From: Baffinella frigidus
Taxonomy: Eukaryota > Cryptophyceae > Cryptomonadales > Baffinellaceae
Assembly (NCBI GenBank): GCA_026770585.1
Contig: MU646638.1
Coordinates: 263,601 to 276,100 of the forward strand
Direction of reading: 5' to 3'
DNA length: 12,500 nucleotides
The notes under the pieces: model-generated
Database searches by the model: none
The model's input: only the letters and a program-made list of their open reading frames with translations
Told to the model about the DNA's origin: nothing
Program-made: the position numbers and the translations under genes
In this document: positions 11,771 through 12,500 of the stretch, one piece after another
Layout of the letters: every line of letters begins with the position of its first letter
Numbering within the stretch: the first letter of the stretch is position 1

Positions 11771-11930
11771 CTGGCGTGTGTCGTTGAGAATCGGGAACGC
11801 TTTCGCATCAATCTGCACACAGTGGGGGGGGCGCAAAACGTCAGCCCCCTGCCACGCCGAAACCCGCCTGCTCGGCGCAGTCGCCGCCCCCGGAGCCTTG
11901 ATAACAGGTTTCGAGGCTGGAGAGAGCCTG
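11771..11930 (-). CDS. Candidate exon with consensus donor, unidentified
   Basis: The minus strand is open from about 11930 and reads KAPGAATAPSRRVSAWQGAD, then VLRPPHCVQIDAKAFPILND, then TRQ at a perfect donor CGCCAG|GTGAGT (exon end 11771). A strong acceptor, C-rich and ending TGTGTGCAG, lies inside at 11813. The exon may therefore be only 42 nt (11771-11812, IDAKAFPILNDTRQ), with the upstream part intronic. Either way the donor is one of the best in the window. No family is recognised. Confidence 0.42.
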
Positions 11931-11971
11931 CTGCTGTCGACTGTCGCCGGAGTCTCAAAACAGCAGGGTTC

Positions 11972-12104
11972 CAGGCTCGAGGGAGGCTCGACACATCAGG
12001 CTGTAAGGCTTGAAAAACAATCACGCTGTGAGGCTGGATCGCAAAAAAATCAGGCTGTGAGACTGGATCGCAGACACATGGGGGTATGCGGCTTGATCGC
12101 GGAC
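11972..12104. repeat. Degenerate 25/29-bp tandem repeat, about five units
   Basis: Units start CAGGCTGTGAGGCTGGATCG or variants: 11972 (25 bp), 11997 (25 bp), 12022 (29 bp), 12051 (29 bp) and a decayed one at 12080. The 4-bp difference comes from the TCGC and poly-A part. Confidence 0.82.
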
Positions 12105-12176
12105 CTTGTGCGCGCCAGCCTTGAACTTGTCGAGGAAGATGCGCGGAAGCTCCTTCGTCGGCCGGCTGCTCGCCAC
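12105..12176 (-). CDS. Candidate 72-nt internal exon, unidentified
   Basis: On the minus strand the acceptor GTGCAG (exon from 12176) and a possible donor CACAAG|GTCCGC (exon end 12105) bound exactly 24 codons reading VASSRPTKELPRIFLDKFKA, then GAHK. Almost every third position is G or C (all but two). Just upstream the frame stays open as RVYVQ. The first ten codons recur in the satellite units at 12311 and 12472 in the same frame (VAKSRPTKEL and VANSRPTKEL) with synonymous changes at P and L and replacement at one position. Downstream of GAHK the sequence enters the 25/29-bp repeat, so that part is not coding. Unidentified. Confidence 0.45.
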
Positions 12177-12500
12177 CTGCACGTAGACCCGACTTGAGTT
12201 AAACCTCCTGTCTCGTGTCAACTCCTATCTCGTGTGCTATCTCCGCCGCATCACAGCTATACCATGGCATGACCCCCCCCGCAAGCGTACAGCACACACA
12301 CGTTTCGGAGCTCCTTCGTTGGCCGGCTTTTCGCCACCTGCACGTAGATCCGATTTGCGTTAAAAAACTCCAGACTCGTGTCATGGCGAGGGCGTGATTT
12401 GCTGGCTCCGCCTCATCATATGACATGGCTCAAAACACCCCGCTAGCGTACAGCACACACACGTTTCGGAGCTCCTTCGTTGGCCGGCTGTTCGCCACCT
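12150..12500. repeat. 161-bp tandem satellite, more than two units, cut by the window end
   Basis: The anchor CTCCTTCG falls at 12150, 12311 and 12472, spaced exactly 161 bp. Each unit includes GGCCGGCT..TCGCCACCTGCACGTAGA and, from the second boundary on, CGTACAGCACACACACGTTTCGGAG. The first unit is more diverged at its left edge, where it joins the exon at 12105-12176. The array continues beyond 12500. Confidence 0.9.

Overview
This window looks like eukaryotic nuclear subtelomeric DNA, most likely from an alga or another protist. I do not try to name the species. Three things point there: many blocks of plant/alga-type heptamer telomere-like repeat (CCCTAAA/TTTAGGG and one-base variants) on both strands; long CT/GA, CG, AC and TGTC microsatellites; and no long uninterrupted genes. 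Instead there are short, GC3-rich open islands bounded by good GT-AG splice signals. No rRNA, tRNA, CRISPR array or prokaryotic operon is visible. No translated segment matches a protein family I can name, so all protein calls are 'unidentified'.

Layout. 1-2300 is a mosaic of telomere-like blocks that switch strand several times, separated by short unique spacers. 2300-4060 holds a 20-bp tandem repeat, a foldback element with a TA-flanked MITE-like element nested inside it, and one or two minus-strand coding fragments. 4070-4208 is another telomere-like block. 4206-5720 holds candidate hypothetical ORFs on both strands. 5840-7350 has microsatellites, hairpins and exon-like islands. 7350-8264 is an array of repeated minus-strand exon copies mixed with GA microsatellites and GGGTTTC repeats. 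8283-8576 is telomere-like DNA with a small minus-strand exon embedded. 8580-9570 has sparse exon-like sequence. 9577-11333 is dominated by dispersed duplications of coding segments, again best read on the minus strand, plus a second MITE-like element. 11440-12500 has further minus-strand exons and ends in a 161-bp tandem satellite, cut by the window end, that carries part of an exon.

The most informative result comes from comparing repeat copies with each other. In several families (7352-8264; 9577-10381; 10479-11279; 12105-12500) copies differ mainly at synonymous positions of one minus-strand frame, and some indels are multiples of three. This suggests that real, still unidentified exons have been duplicated and shuffled in a subtelomere. 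The evidence is internal to this window. Transcripts, homologues and full gene models were not available, so exon edges are predictions.
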